Source: Engraulis encrasicolus (lineage: Eukaryota; Chordata; Actinopteri; Clupeiformes; Engraulidae). From it: 64,000 nucleotides of DNA. The stretch is taken from assembly GCF_034702125.1 (NCBI RefSeq), contig NC_085873.1, forward strand, positions 42,859,848-42,923,847. Reading direction: 5' to 3'. The notes under the pieces are model-generated. The model did not search any database and was not told the DNA's origin. It saw only the letters and a list, made by a program, of their open reading frames with translations. This document shows, piece after piece, positions 1 through 33,959 of the stretch. How positions within the stretch are numbered: the first letter of the stretch is position 1; every line of letters starts with the position of its first letter. Position numbers and translations under genes: made by a program.

Positions 1-22572
<22,572 letters not shown>

Positions 22573-22591
22573 TCTTAACACACGCACGGAC

Positions 22592-22640
<49 letters not shown>

Positions 22641-22778
22641 CACTCCCGTGTGCACACACACACACACACACACATAACTCACTCCCGCTTACGCGCACAC
22701 ACACACGCACGCACGCACGCACACACACACACACAGATGAGTGCCCTTCCACCACCCCTCAGACCTTCTCTAAGTATC

Positions 22779-22837
<59 letters not shown>

Positions 22838-23330
22838 ATTTTTGGAGGGAAATGGTTGGACAGATGGGGTCAGGGCACTCACTCATTCACTTCAGAGGTC
22901 CTTCCCCCTGAGCCCTGTCTTCTTAAGGACCGCCCTGCTGCAACTCTGCCTTCTTCTGATTGGACAGATGCTCTGGACAGGAAGGGCCTGTGCCCGCCGC
23001 AAGGACTTTGTACAAAGTGTGTGCACTGGATGCTCACACACTTCGGAATAGGGTGAAGCGCGCGCGCGTGTGTGTCTGTGTGTGTGTATGTCTGTGTGTA
23101 TGTGTGTACGTTGTGTGTGTGTGTGTGTGTCTGTGTGTGTGTATGTCTGTGTGTATGTGTGTACGTTGTGTGTGTGTGTGTGTAGTCTGCAATGGCAGTG
23201 CCAGAGTGTACAGAATGTGAACTTTGACCTTTACGATGACCAGCACAGCAAAAGGTCTTTGCTCTATCTGAGCCCCTCATTGAAGACTTAACCCCTCCCT
23301 TTTTTATACCAAACAAAAAAAAAAGACACT
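22573..23330 (+). other. abca5 3' UTR start, (CA)n and (TG)n rich
   Basis: (CA)n at 22596-22735 and (TG)n at 22780-22834 and 23068-23182. A short copy of tttgtacaaagtgtgtgcac matches the inverse of 17100-17130. No AATAAA was found close to the stop, so the 3' UTR end is not located. Confidence 0.5.
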
Positions 23331-23569
23331 GAAATGGGGGATGAAAAAAAGACACCCACAGAATCTCCTATTTTTTTGGTGTCCTACCCAGGGTATATGG
23401 GAATCGAATATTTATTACTTTCGTTTCTCTTTTTCTTTGTTTCTTGCAACTCTTTTTGTCACACGGAACTTGTCATCCCTGTCCTTCCATCTCCATGGCA
23501 ACTCAGTACTCACCTCACATGACCACCAAAGCCATCCCATAATTCCTGTTGACTTGGACATCCAGGGTG

Positions 23570-23828
23570 CATTCCAATATGCGACCTTGCATCCTCCACT
23601 GGGACTTGTGGCCTCATGTTTTGCTGATGCCCCGCCTCCGTTGAGAAAACAAATTGAGTTTCCCCGCTGTCAGCCTAGCGAAAACAATTTTTGGGGGACT
23701 ATTCTTCATTTACCATCCACAGGACTTTACAACTCAGCTTTCGTGAGATATTGAAATACAGTATTACTTCCTGTTAAGAGGCCACAAGCACAAGTGGAGG
23801 ACGCAAGGTTGCATATTGGAACGCACTC
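23570..23828 (+). mobile_element. MITE, caatatgcgaccttgc family, copy 2
   Basis: Starts gtgcattccaatatgcgacc and ends with the inverted ggtcgcatattgg-type end (here ggttgcatattggaacgcac). The interior has ccgctgtcagcctagc. Confidence 0.75.
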
Positions 23829-24619
23829 CCAGAGTGCTTGCCGTGCTCCAGCTCTTTGTCAACTTGAGAGGCATATTAGAATGCATCCCTAGTGTCTTGT
23901 ATCGATGTCAAGATGGCATACACGCCCGTCTTATTTTCTCATTCACCATCAGTCACTCCTGAAGGAACCTTGTAGTGTCTGTAGCATGGGTTTTGACTCT
24001 GAAGTATAATCTTGTACGACATGCATATATTAAATGGTGCATAATATATTATATTAATCGAAATACCAGACTATGTATACACTTAATATATACTGGCACA
24101 CACACACACACACAACAATATGAAGTCCTGGATAAAGAGCCTGATATTGAAGATCTGTGAAGATTTTGAAAACTTTTGAATTTAAAAACATTTTTGTTGA
24201 TCATTATTTTTTAATGCACTACTGTGGTGGGTGTTGCAGACTGGCAGCCAGGCCACGCCGTCCTAGTGACACAACACCTTCGGCGTTGTTTCTAGTCAGG
24301 CCAGGAGCAATACAAATATCGTTTCAGAGCTCCGGAGAAATCGGGAACTCCACCATCTTTGTTGGGAAGCAATGAACTTTGAGCAGCTCCAACGGCCCTG
24401 GGTAGAATTGTGTTCAAGGCAGTGATGTGGTTTAAGCAGAGACGTTCTATTGGAACAGAGAAAATGTTTGGTTCAAACTTCGGCACAGCTTTTTCTGGCC
24501 TCGACCAGTAGCAAACAGAGGGATTCTAACCATGCTGTTTGGGGAAAACTATGTTTATCTTCTCGGTCAGACCAACATCTCGGTGTGAGATTTGAAAGTC
24601 GATATTTTTAAAGTATTTT

Positions 24620-24800
24620 TTGGGGCTTTTCAAGCCTTTATTATTGTTGACTCATTATAGGAGAGTCAAGGTTGTGACTGGAAGCGAGTTGGGAGAGAGT
24701 CAGGGAAGGGTCAGCAAATGTCCCTTGCCAGAATCGAAACCGGGTCAGCCACATGGTAGACGAGTGCCCTACTGTTAGCACCACGGTATGGCCTTGGAAG
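24620..24800 (-). mobile_element. tRNA-derived SINE, reverse orientation
   Basis: Reading the minus strand, gtggtgctaacagtagggca resembles an A-box region and ccggtttcgattctgg a B box. It is followed by a gaccctt...gactctcct body and a cttgaaaa end. It matches the style of fish tRNA SINEs. Confidence 0.55.
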
Positions 24801-27800
24801 TTGATGATAAATCAGGCAAGCAGACTGGTGCACCAGCAGAATGATTCTTTGTCCTTAAGCGCCACCTTGTGGCCAAGTGCTCCCACTGCAATAACCTCCC
24901 CGTCTGCCTTCTTGCCAGGGTAAGCAGAAAGCACTACCAGTACGTTTCTCGCTCTCTCTGAGTCTTTCTTGATTTATTTTGGCTCCTGGCTCCCTGGTGT
25001 TGTCGGAATGGTGATATTTTCTTTTTGTGCTGATGCTGTTATTGGTCACTTGATTTGAGGTCTTCATATGATCTTTCCTTTTAATATTAGGATTTCAAAG
25101 GGGCAGTCCTTACTCCACCACCACCTCCATCGGATTTGGCCATTTTGTTGTTGTTGAATTTTTTTCTCTCTCTTTCTCCCTTTTTACTGTGGTTATTTTT
25201 TAGTTGTGGATGTGTTGGGGTTTTTTTTTGTAGATGCTACCGGTAGTCTTTACTACTGTAAGCCCAAGTGATGTTTGATGTGTGACAGAGAGCAAAAGCT
25301 TTGAAATTGGATACAGAAAAAGGGGCTAATGAATTCTGTCCCATTCTGACTCTGTCCTGTTTCGCCAATTTATTGGTTGAATCCAGATTCACAGGACTGA
25401 ACAGAACAGTCGTATTGAAACAGGATCTGCAATCCAGGCTGGGTTGATATGGGAAGCAGGTTTTAGGTTGGCTAAATCATTAAGGATGTACTGAGATTTT
25501 GAATGCAGAGTAAGAAACTCCCGCACACTGACCATTTCGCTGTTCTTTCTTTAATAAACGACGTTTCGGTACAAGACCTTCATCATGAAGGTCTTGTACC
25601 GAAACGTCGTTTATTAAAGAAAGAACAGCGAAATGGTCAGTGTGCGGGAGTTTCTTTGAACTATTGCTGAGTAACCCATGGTGCCATCTCCGACGCACCT
25701 GCCAGCTGAGGTGTGCGAAAAAAAGCCGAAGTTGAATGCAGAGTAAGGACTCTCCTGTTGAAGGGCTACTTCGATTAGTAAATGGAGATGGCAGCTGACA
25801 TCCTTCTGTTTCTAATTGCTCTTCCTGTGACGTGGTATTGCGTTTGTGTGGGTGTTTTTTGGCACAGTGCAAAATGTGATCATGTTAACGTTTGCTGAGG
25901 ACTGGGTGGGACTGAGTTCTGGAGACTGAGTTTGCCTTTTTTTTAAATGGAGATTTTTGATCAAGTGTACCGTGTTGACTTAACAACTCCCTACCTGGGA
26001 TTTATCTTAATTTTACACAGAAATCAAGCAAAGTAGGGATCTGTGCAAGAGGTATTTTAACTGTGTGTTTATTTGCTTATTCCCTAACGAGTATTTTAAA
26101 AGGGGGGTGTTGTAAGACAATGTCTTGTGTCTGGTCAGGTTGTTACAAGTCACTTTGAGGATGCAGTCACACTTTCACTCTTATGTCGTCAGGACCCAGA
26201 AAGTCTTACAATTTGCAAGTGTCAATTCTTAAGATATAAGAATATGATAAGAGGATTCATGACGAATATGCTTCTTCTTATTATTATTATTATTATTGTT
26301 GTTATTATTATTATTATTATCACCACCACCACCACACTCACCACTGGATTGATTATTAATAGCAAACAGTGGTTGGCTGAAGTGCTATGTATATATTTGA
26401 GATTTCCATTTGTACACATGCTATCGTCAGCAGACATGACGTTATCCATGTGGTGACTAGTTGTGGGTATGAGGGTAAAGGGGAAATGTGATGTAAGGTC
26501 AAGTGTTTTGATGAACAGAATATGGAGGTCCACAACATTGTTTGGCAATATATATATATATACAGGATCTATATACAAAAATGACTTTTCTCAAGTCCAT
26601 GCCCTTGTGTTTATTGTGATATACTAAACTTTTTTTTAGAAAAGTTTTTTTTACATTCTTGACAGGAGTCACATCTTGATAGTGCTGCCACAACCCCAAT
26701 TTATATTCAGCTTTTTTGGTGTCATGCTCATTTCGGCATTGAAGAGACTTTCATTCATTTGCTGGTTCGGAAAAAAATTAACAACGTTTCAGTTTTCACA
26801 CACCGTAAATGGCAGGTGCATTGGATAGGACCCATAGGTTCCTGATAAGAGAAAAAAAAACACTATAACACTGCACACTGACTATTTTGCTTTAACTTTT
26901 ATTCGGAGTGCGATTTTCAGAGAAAATGTTGAAACAATCCCAGCCCGTTAACGATGCTAATGTTTCAGCGTGCAGCGTGAAGTTGTTGTTTAGTAAAACT
27001 GTCTCTGGTACACTCAGTAAGCTACCCTAGATGAGTTGGGATTTTGTTTTTACCTCATTGGTTTCTTTTGTCCTTAATATTAAGCCCAGTACAACCCTTT
27101 TACAAAACAGGAATGTCACTAGTAATATTTTCAAATCTCCAAGACTTTTGGACTGTTGACAAGTTTGTTGAAGATTGAATATACATGGTACATCTAATTT
27201 AAAACTTTTGTTATGAAGGAGTATAGCTGTTGTCTTATTGCTCAGTCTTTGACCCACACTATATGTGGTGATCGGTTTGCCACATATAACTTAAAGGGGA
27301 TACATTCTCAGTTGGTTGTATTGGTAGCTACGTGGTAACAACATTTTCAGACAAATGGGATGCTGAGTCCTTAAAACCTGGTTAAGGTGGTGGTGGGGTC
27401 AATTCTAGTCTACGTTGTGAACCCAAGCATAAGTTACACAACTTCCATTGAAAACTGCAGGCAACGCTGTGTGCTTCGTGGAGGTTGTTACTTTTCCATT
27501 ACCCCTTTAAGTGATGGTATAAGGGCCCAAGCAGTTATTTGTGTTGTTCTGTTGGATAGCTACCGAGCCTGGGGATTTAACATGAAGCTCAATTTACTGA
27601 CAAGGGGCTGTAGTTATTTAGAAAGGAGTTTGACCAAGTGGCCTGTCTTTTGAAAGCATGAAGTTGTGGAGATGTTGGTGTGGTTTCTAGAGCCACACAA
27701 TCTACTGACTTAGTTTTGTTCAGTTTTCTTGTTCTTGTATTTTTTGTTTTTTTTGTTTGTTTTTTCTTTGCACACATGTAGCACAAGTGAATTGTCCAAA

Positions 27801-28620
27801 CCAAAACAAGGTTTGCCTCTTTGTCCTGCTGCAAGTCCTGTGTGGGTGGTTTTGGTGGGAGTGCGGGTGGGTGTTTGAGTTTAATGACTTTGTGCACATG
27901 TGAGAACATGTGTCTGTGCACAGCAGTTAATCATTTCCTTGGATCAGTTCCACTGAATTGTACTATATTGAACTGAGTATGTCTCTTTTTTTACTATAAA
28001 AGTGCAATATGTGATGAATATGGGTACGGTATGAGAGATCTTGGGTATGAGTGATCATTATGTTGTTTCCTTAATGAACCCTGAACAAGTGTCTTCCTGG
28101 GGTTCAAATGTAGCCACGTGTGTGTGTGTGTGTGTATAAATATATATGTTTGTAAACTGAAAAAACAAGTTTTTGTTGTTTACCCCCCCCCTCCCACTGT
28201 TCGTTGCCCAATTTCACCTTTCTGCAAAGTGGGATGTTCCCTATAACAAAATGGATGACCAAGACATCCATTTTCTGACAGAAATCCTCTTTTTTTTAAC
28301 ACGTTACTTTTTTTTGTTTTTCTTCAGATTCCAAACATGTTGGAATTGTATTTCTAGCTCAGATGAGCACATTGTCCTTGCTGACATCATACCACCGGCA
28401 AAAAACAAAAGCAGCAACACATTTTCCCCAACAAAGACCTGACTTTTTTCAAGGTGATATTATAGCAGTGTGCAGTGTTTGATCATCTTGTTTGAGAACT
28501 GGAAATGTTGTGTGTAACTTTTTAAACTCTGTATTATGCAATCTTTATAAGACCTAATTGTGCACTGATGAGTATTTTTTCCTGATTTTATGTATTTATT
28601 TGTTTGTTTGTTTGTTTTTT
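24801..28620. other. unannotated region; possible long abca5 3' UTR or intergenic DNA
   Basis: Mostly unique AT-rich sequence with T-runs and few repeats other than the palindrome at 25512 and (TTA)n/(CAC)n near 26275-26335. I see no exon. A long 3' UTR is possible but unsupported without transcripts. Confidence 0.35.
25512..25656. mobile_element. 145-bp near-perfect palindrome
   Basis: Symmetric about 25584 (…gaccttcat c atgaaggtc…), with arms of about 72 bp including cgaaacgtcgtttattaaag. Direct repeats of ttgaatgcagagtaag lie at about 25498 and 25733, suggesting a duplicated target around a ~220-bp insertion. Confidence 0.85.
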
Positions 28621-28760
28621 TAAATCACCCTTGTGTTCAGTCGTGTGCCCTTATGTGCCCACGAGGCCCTTTGGGTTTCCCCTGCAGGGGCACGCTTGGT
28701 ACCCCACCTGCTCCAAACCGGACTGGGCAGCTCCAGAACTACTTACCTGCCATTCATATT

Positions 28761-29206
28761 GGCACAGTGCATTCGTCTAATGCAGCGGTTCCCAAACTTT
28801 TTTCCCTGCGCACCCCCTTGTACATTTCAGTGTGGTTCGCGCTACCCCCTAAGCAAATATTTTGATGTGCTGAAGGCCACAGAAGTAAGATTCACTGCGC
28901 ATTCACTGCACATTATGCACAGTTGTTTTGGGGAATCCTCTATAGTCTGGGAGTTAAACTACACTTCAGATGGACCCTTCCAGCATACAATTCACCATAC
29001 AACTACTTAATGTTCATTAATGCTGAATGAAAACTCACATATCCACCATTGCTCTATTTAGCTCGCGCACCCCCTTATGGCAGGCCGCGCACCCCCAGGG
29101 GTGCACGCACCACAGTTTGGGAAACCCTGATCTAATAGAAGAGCCTGGAGTCCGCATTATCTTAAGGAAATGACTCCAGGCTCTTCTATTAATTAGACGA
29201 TGTGCC
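28761..29206. mobile_element. hairpin element split by a hAT MITE
   Basis: ggcaca...tcgtctaat at 28761 and agaagagcctggagtc at ~29137 pair with gactccaggctcttct...attagacgatgtgcc ending 29206. Removing 28783-29129 restores one continuous inverted repeat. Confidence 0.65.
28783..29129. mobile_element. hAT MITE (CAGCGGTTCCCAAACTT ends)
   Basis: Left CAGCGGTTCCCAAACTTT, right AGTTTGGGAAACCCTG. Flanks gtctaatg and atctaata agree at 6 of 8 positions. Charlie-like ends. Confidence 0.75.
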
Positions 29207-29546
29207 TCTTAACTTAACCTGGTTTACTCCTCAACCAGCTTCTTAGTATAGGCCCCTTGCTGAATATCCAGATAAGATTATAAACCATGGTGGTGTTAGC
29301 TGGGTATGGTAACCCTGGGCAAGTGCTTAAGTTGGTGAAAGATTAAGCAAGTGTGTTTTTGTTTGTTTGTTTTGTTTTTCATTTCCAAAGAAAATGCAAC
29401 AACATTATTTTTTTTCTTTGAAAACATGAAACGACTGTCTAGGAGAACTTGATTGGTTTAGTCATTAAACCACCGCCCATATATGCCCCAGCCTTGTGAA
29501 ATAGCTCCCTGGAGCTACACTGGGCTGGGTGTGTCTTGTTGAGTTA

Positions 29547-29890
29547 GGCTGTGTGTACACCAAGCGCGACCTATTCTACCTGAGCGACGGAAGTCATTAT
29601 TTCTCTATGGAGAGTCAGCGAATAAAGCGACCATAGTGAATTCGCAGGGAGCGAAGCGACCTGGGCGACCAAAACTAATTTCAGCTATTGAAAGTCGGCT
29701 AACATTATGGTAAATAAATGCAGTTTGGCGAAAACCAATTGGAATGCTCATGTTTCCAAATGTCCCAGGCTGACAAGCCAGAGCTGCTAACTCAAGCATG
29801 TCAATGTCACGTCCAGAACGTATTAGGTGAAACATCTTCAGGGACTTCAACTACTCGGGTAGCGTAGGTCGTTTCTGATGTACACACGGC
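29547..29890. mobile_element. MITE with GGCTGTGTGTACA ends
   Basis: ggctgtgtgtacaccaagcg and its inverted partner ...tgtacacacggc (29890), each next to a gcgacc/aggtcg block. Confidence 0.55.
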
Positions 29891-30109
29891 TTTAGGTTTG
29901 GGTTTGGGCAGTGCTTAACAGTCCTGGTGCTCCGGAGCTCACATGCACTTTTTCACTTCTTTACATGTATGGCTAGACACTAATGATCAACATCTCCCCT
30001 ACTCTTCAAATAAACATGTTTTAAAATGAAGCATATGTTACATTGCCTTTTGTGGACATGTGTATTTGTTATTGCTCATAAGATAGGCCTATCTTTTCTG
30101 CTCGTCCTT

Positions 30110-30940
30110 GAATTCTGCTTCCTTTTCTTTTTAAAAAAAAAAGACATTTCGTAAGACTCTATCATGGACAGGACAGTACAAGAGGTAGACAGGAAGCGAA
30201 GGTGGAGAGAGACAGGGAGTGCGTTGCAATATGCGACCTTGCCTCCTCCACTTGCCTCCTCCTCTTGCTTCTCTCCTCGTACCACGAAGTAATAAGGAAG
30301 ACCTTCCTCTTTCGAGAGAATCTACTAGACTAATGTTTGAACTGGCCTTGCCCCAGGGCAGACTCCTGACATGATGTTTAGTTTAGTTAGTTTGTGTGTG
30401 TGTACTCATTACTTACTCTTTAATTAAAAAAAAAAAAAAAAACTAACACCTCTGCAACTGCACTTGTTGTTCTGTATATCTCCTGTGCACATTGTATTTG
30501 CTTGTGATGTTGGCTTGAATTTGTCCTCTTTTGAAAGTCGCTTTGGTTATAAAGCGTCTGCCAAATGCAATATAATGTAATGTCATAATGTAATGTAATA
30601 TGTCATGATGACATCACTGACAACAGCATTATATTTCAATATCTTGCAAAAGCTCAATTGTAGAGTTTTTTCTCATTTGCAATTGGGATGGTGAATGAAA
30701 AACAGTCCCTCAAAAGTTGTTGTGGCTAGGCTGACAGCTGGGAAACTTTATCGTTTTCTCCACGGAGGAGGGGCCAGGAGGCGGGACGAGGAGACAAGCG
30801 CAAGTGGAGGAGGCAAGGTCGCATATTGCAACGCACTCAGGGATGGGTCGCCAAAGGACCTGGGCCGGGAACTGAATCCAGGGCAGCCGCATGGCAGGCG
30901 TGCACCCCCCACCGGATGGCCCCGGCAGGGCCTGGATTCT
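30110..30940 (-). mobile_element. tRNA-derived SINE split by a nested MITE and SINE
   Basis: gacaggaagcgaaggtggag (30188) and ggccgggaactgaatccagg (30861) are two halves of the same SINE type as 24620-24800, in the opposite orientation. They are separated by the MITE at 30219-30840, which contains a further insertion. Confidence 0.6.
30219..30840 (+). mobile_element. MITE, caatatgcgaccttgc family, copy 3, interrupted
   Basis: Starts gtgcgttgcaatatgcgacc and ends ggtcgcatattgcaacgcac. It is interrupted at about 30294-30600 by a retroelement ending in gcgtctgccaaatgc and an (ATGTA)n tail. cagggag/cagggat flank the MITE. Confidence 0.75.
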
Positions 30941-31116
30941 GCTTTCTAAAATGTGTAAATACCATACCAGTCTATTGGGTATCCCTCTTGCCTGTACAAT
31001 TTTCAGATGTAAAGGCAATAATCATTATTCAGAGTTGGTCAGCTTAATGCTGCAGTTCTACTTCAATGCACCAAGTGTTACATTAGGGGGGGTAGAAAAG
31101 CGTGCATGTACCCGTT

Positions 31117-31187
31117 GCCATTTCAATGCATTCTGGCAGAGCAAAAGCAGAGAATTCTAAGCAATTTTATAACCAGAATGCATTGAA
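31117..31187. repeat. short hairpin repeat
   Basis: tgccatttcaatgcattctgg and its inverted partner ccagaatgcattgaaatggc with a ~30-base loop; cagagcaaaagcag follows both halves. Confidence 0.6.
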
Positions 31188-31240
31188 ATGGCAAAGTGTG
31201 CATGCATTCTGCAGAGCAAAAGCAGCACTGGTCCATCAAA

Positions 31241-31936
31241 AACAAGCCCAAGGATACTTAGGTTAACAAACAGGCTAGCAATGCTAATATGCAAATATTC
31301 CACTAATATTACATTTGTCAATTGCATTTCATTTTCACTTTCAAAGGAAGGTTGGCATCCATGCTAACAATTAAGCTAAACATGCTAACAATGCTAAGTG
31401 TCACAGGTAGGGGATGCGCACGTTTCTAGGCGGCACCCCCGTTTAGAATACCCATTACCCTGAGGAGTAAACCGTACACCACCAAGCATGCCAAGACACA
31501 AGTCAGGTTTCACATTTAAACATTTATTTCCTATTGAAATATTCTGTCTTTTTCTGGAGGAATGGGGAAGGGGTTAATTAGTTCGTCACAGTTCTGCATT
31601 GTCCAGAGTCCGCATCGTACAGCCCAGTCAACTGAGGCGGTCTCTGTGCGGCCCATCTTCATTCTGGAACAAGGGGCTGAACCTTCTCCAAGATGATCAT
31701 CACGGGAGGGCGGCTTGTCTTGTATGAGTGGAGATCACTTATCTGCACACCAAATTTACCTTTGGGTACTAACAAAGTTACTCTAATCTAAAACATGCGC
31801 TGGACAGTGGACATCATGGCAACCTGTGCTGTATAGTGGGCGTCATGGCAACCTGTGCTGTATAGTGGGCGTCATAGCAACCTGTGCCAAAAAATGTATA
31901 CTAGTACGCGTCAACAGCTTCTGAATCTCTCTATGA

Positions 31937-31978
<42 letters not shown>

Positions 31979-31998
31979 CTCGCTTCTCTGTCTCTCTT

Positions 31999-32052
<54 letters not shown>

Positions 32053-32090
32053 TGCACCCCACACCAGTCAGTGTTGCTTAGTCAGTGTTG
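31241..32090. other. intergenic, no gene; (TC)n at 31938-32036
   Basis: Short gctaac-rich and ggcgtcatggcaacctgtgc (31805-31880, three copies) repeats, then a (TC)n/(CA)n tract. Nothing else is recognised. Confidence 0.4.
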
Positions 32091-32114
32091 CTCAGTTTGA
32101 CCAGAGGCCCCAGA

Positions 32115-32180
32115 GGGCCAGAGTACAGCTGGACTGGGAAAGAGTAGAGTTTCTCATCATGGGATTTGACTACTACAACA
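32115..32180 (+). pseudogene. TRIM SPRY-domain fragment
   Basis: agagtacagctggactggga reads RVQLDWER, the same motif as in the SPRY exon of the TRIM gene at 45960. No other SPRY exon sequence is seen here. It ends in a (TG)n array, so only a scrap of a finTRIM-like gene remains. Confidence 0.45.
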
Positions 32181-32189
32181 GTGCGTGCG

Positions 32190-32315
<126 letters not shown>

Positions 32316-32359
32316 AAAAACCGTGTCCAAAGTGCACAAGTGCGTGATTTGAGGCACAG

Positions 32360-32890
32360 GCCTTGTCTCAAATGCCGCACTTGTGCACTTCAGGCACTGT
32401 TTTTCAGTCCCTAGGGCGCTCACGCTGAAAATTTCAGTTGAGCCTGTGCACTCAAAGTGCCAGGATGATCCCCTAGCAATGGTGGAAAAATGCAGTGCTT
32501 GAATGATGGACACTGCACGCACTAAACGGCGGCCATGTTGACAACGACACGGAGGAAATGTGGCATTCAGTTCAGTAGAAGAGTTTGGTCAACAGTCTCC
32601 TAATTCTGTAAGTAGGCCTAATGTTGATGGGACACCAACCTTTTCATGCCAACCAAAGTATTGTATGTGTGATTGTTGTCCTTTGGGGTGAAGGACATGG
32701 AAATACAAGCACCAGATGCTGTGCATTGTAAACAGTAGCGAACTCATATTTTGGCGAGCTAATGCCATGCTCAGCCGTCACTTCCAGCGAGGGCACAATG
32801 CATAGTGTTCAACTTTTTATACGGCACTATGCACTAAAGACCTCAGTGCACTGTGCACTGACAAAAGTGCATCATTAGAGACACAGCCTA
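32360..32890. mobile_element. MITE with GGCCTTGTCTCAAATG-type ends
   Basis: Left ggccttgtctcaaatg..gcac, right gtgcatcattagagacacag cc, with gtgcac motifs inside both ends. The next MITE (32892) abuts it. Confidence 0.5.
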
Positions 32891-32891
32891 G

Positions 32892-33188
32892 GAGTGCATC
32901 CCAATATGTGACCTTGCCTCCTCCACTTGCCTCCTCCACTTGCTTCTCGTCATGATGACATCACTGACAACAGCATTATATTTCAATATCTTGCAAAAGC
33001 TCAATTGTAAAGTCTTTTTCTCATTTGCAATTGGGATGGTGAATGAAAAACAGTCCCTCAAAAGTTGTTGTGGCGAGGCTGACAGCTGGGAAACTTTATC
33101 GTTTTCTCCACGGAGGAGGGGCCAGGAGGCGGGACGAGGAGACAAGCACAAGTGGAGGAGGCAAGGACACATATTGGGATGCACACTA
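32892..33188 (+). mobile_element. MITE, caatatgcgaccttgc family, copy 4
   Basis: Starts gtgcatcccaatatgtgacc, ends with the inverted caatatgtg-type end (cacatattgggatgcac), with tcatttgcaattgggatggt and ggaggaggggccaggaggcg inside. It is the most complete uninterrupted copy with 12233. Confidence 0.8.
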
Positions 33189-33819
33189 TGTCTCTATGGC
33201 TGTGCTTTTACCCTCAGTCCTATCTACTCTGCCACCTGATATGCAGTGACACACTGAACCAGATCTGATTTGTTAGTGTGTACGTTACATTGGCCAATCA
33301 GGTTCCAGCTCCTCTAAGTCCCTCCTCTGTACTTATCTGTGTTGGAATGATTATGACTGCACTTGACACTCTCATCTGACCTGTCCTGCAGTAACATTAG
33401 GGACAGAATAGATGTGCATTTAAATTAACCAATCATATTCAAGTTTCTGTAAGTCCCTGCCCATCCCCTCCCTCCCTGAATGAGGGAGTGAAGCAGAGTG
33501 ACAGACGGCAGCTGAGTTCAACACAAGACCTGCAAACTATCCTGGTATGTTTGAACTTAATCACACAGATTTAGGAACGTTAGTGCATATTTTATTATAT
33601 AGTTCAGCACAGAAGTGATTGTAGAGGTGAAAAGGATTTCCTTGAAAGAACTGGACACAGACAGGAATGGAGAGAGAAAGTGAAAGTAAAGTTGCCAAAT
33701 GAGCCATGCGTGTTCTATGTTAACAGAAACAGATAAAAAGGTTATAGATGAGGAGGTTACAGGATATTGTTTAGTGTTTAACTTCAAATTGTGTGTGTGT
33801 GTGTGTGGGGGGGGGGTCT

Positions 33820-33955
33820 TTCACTTGTTTGCACATGCTTGACACCATCATGATTCCAGTGATCATATCCTTGGTCTGTTCATCTCTCTTGAGACCAAGA
33901 TAAACACATTTGCTTTAGATGGTGTCAAGCATGTGTGGTGGTAAACAAGTGAGTT
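33820..33955. repeat. inverted repeat around 33,890
   Basis: cacttgtttgcacatgcttgacaccat pairs with atggtgtcaagcatgtg...aaacaagtgag, with ~80 bases between the arms. Confidence 0.5.
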
Positions 33956-33959
33956 TTAC

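Noticed and set aside
23334..23754. 137-codon frame after abca5
   Set aside because: It overlaps MITE copy 2 and shows no recognisable domain.
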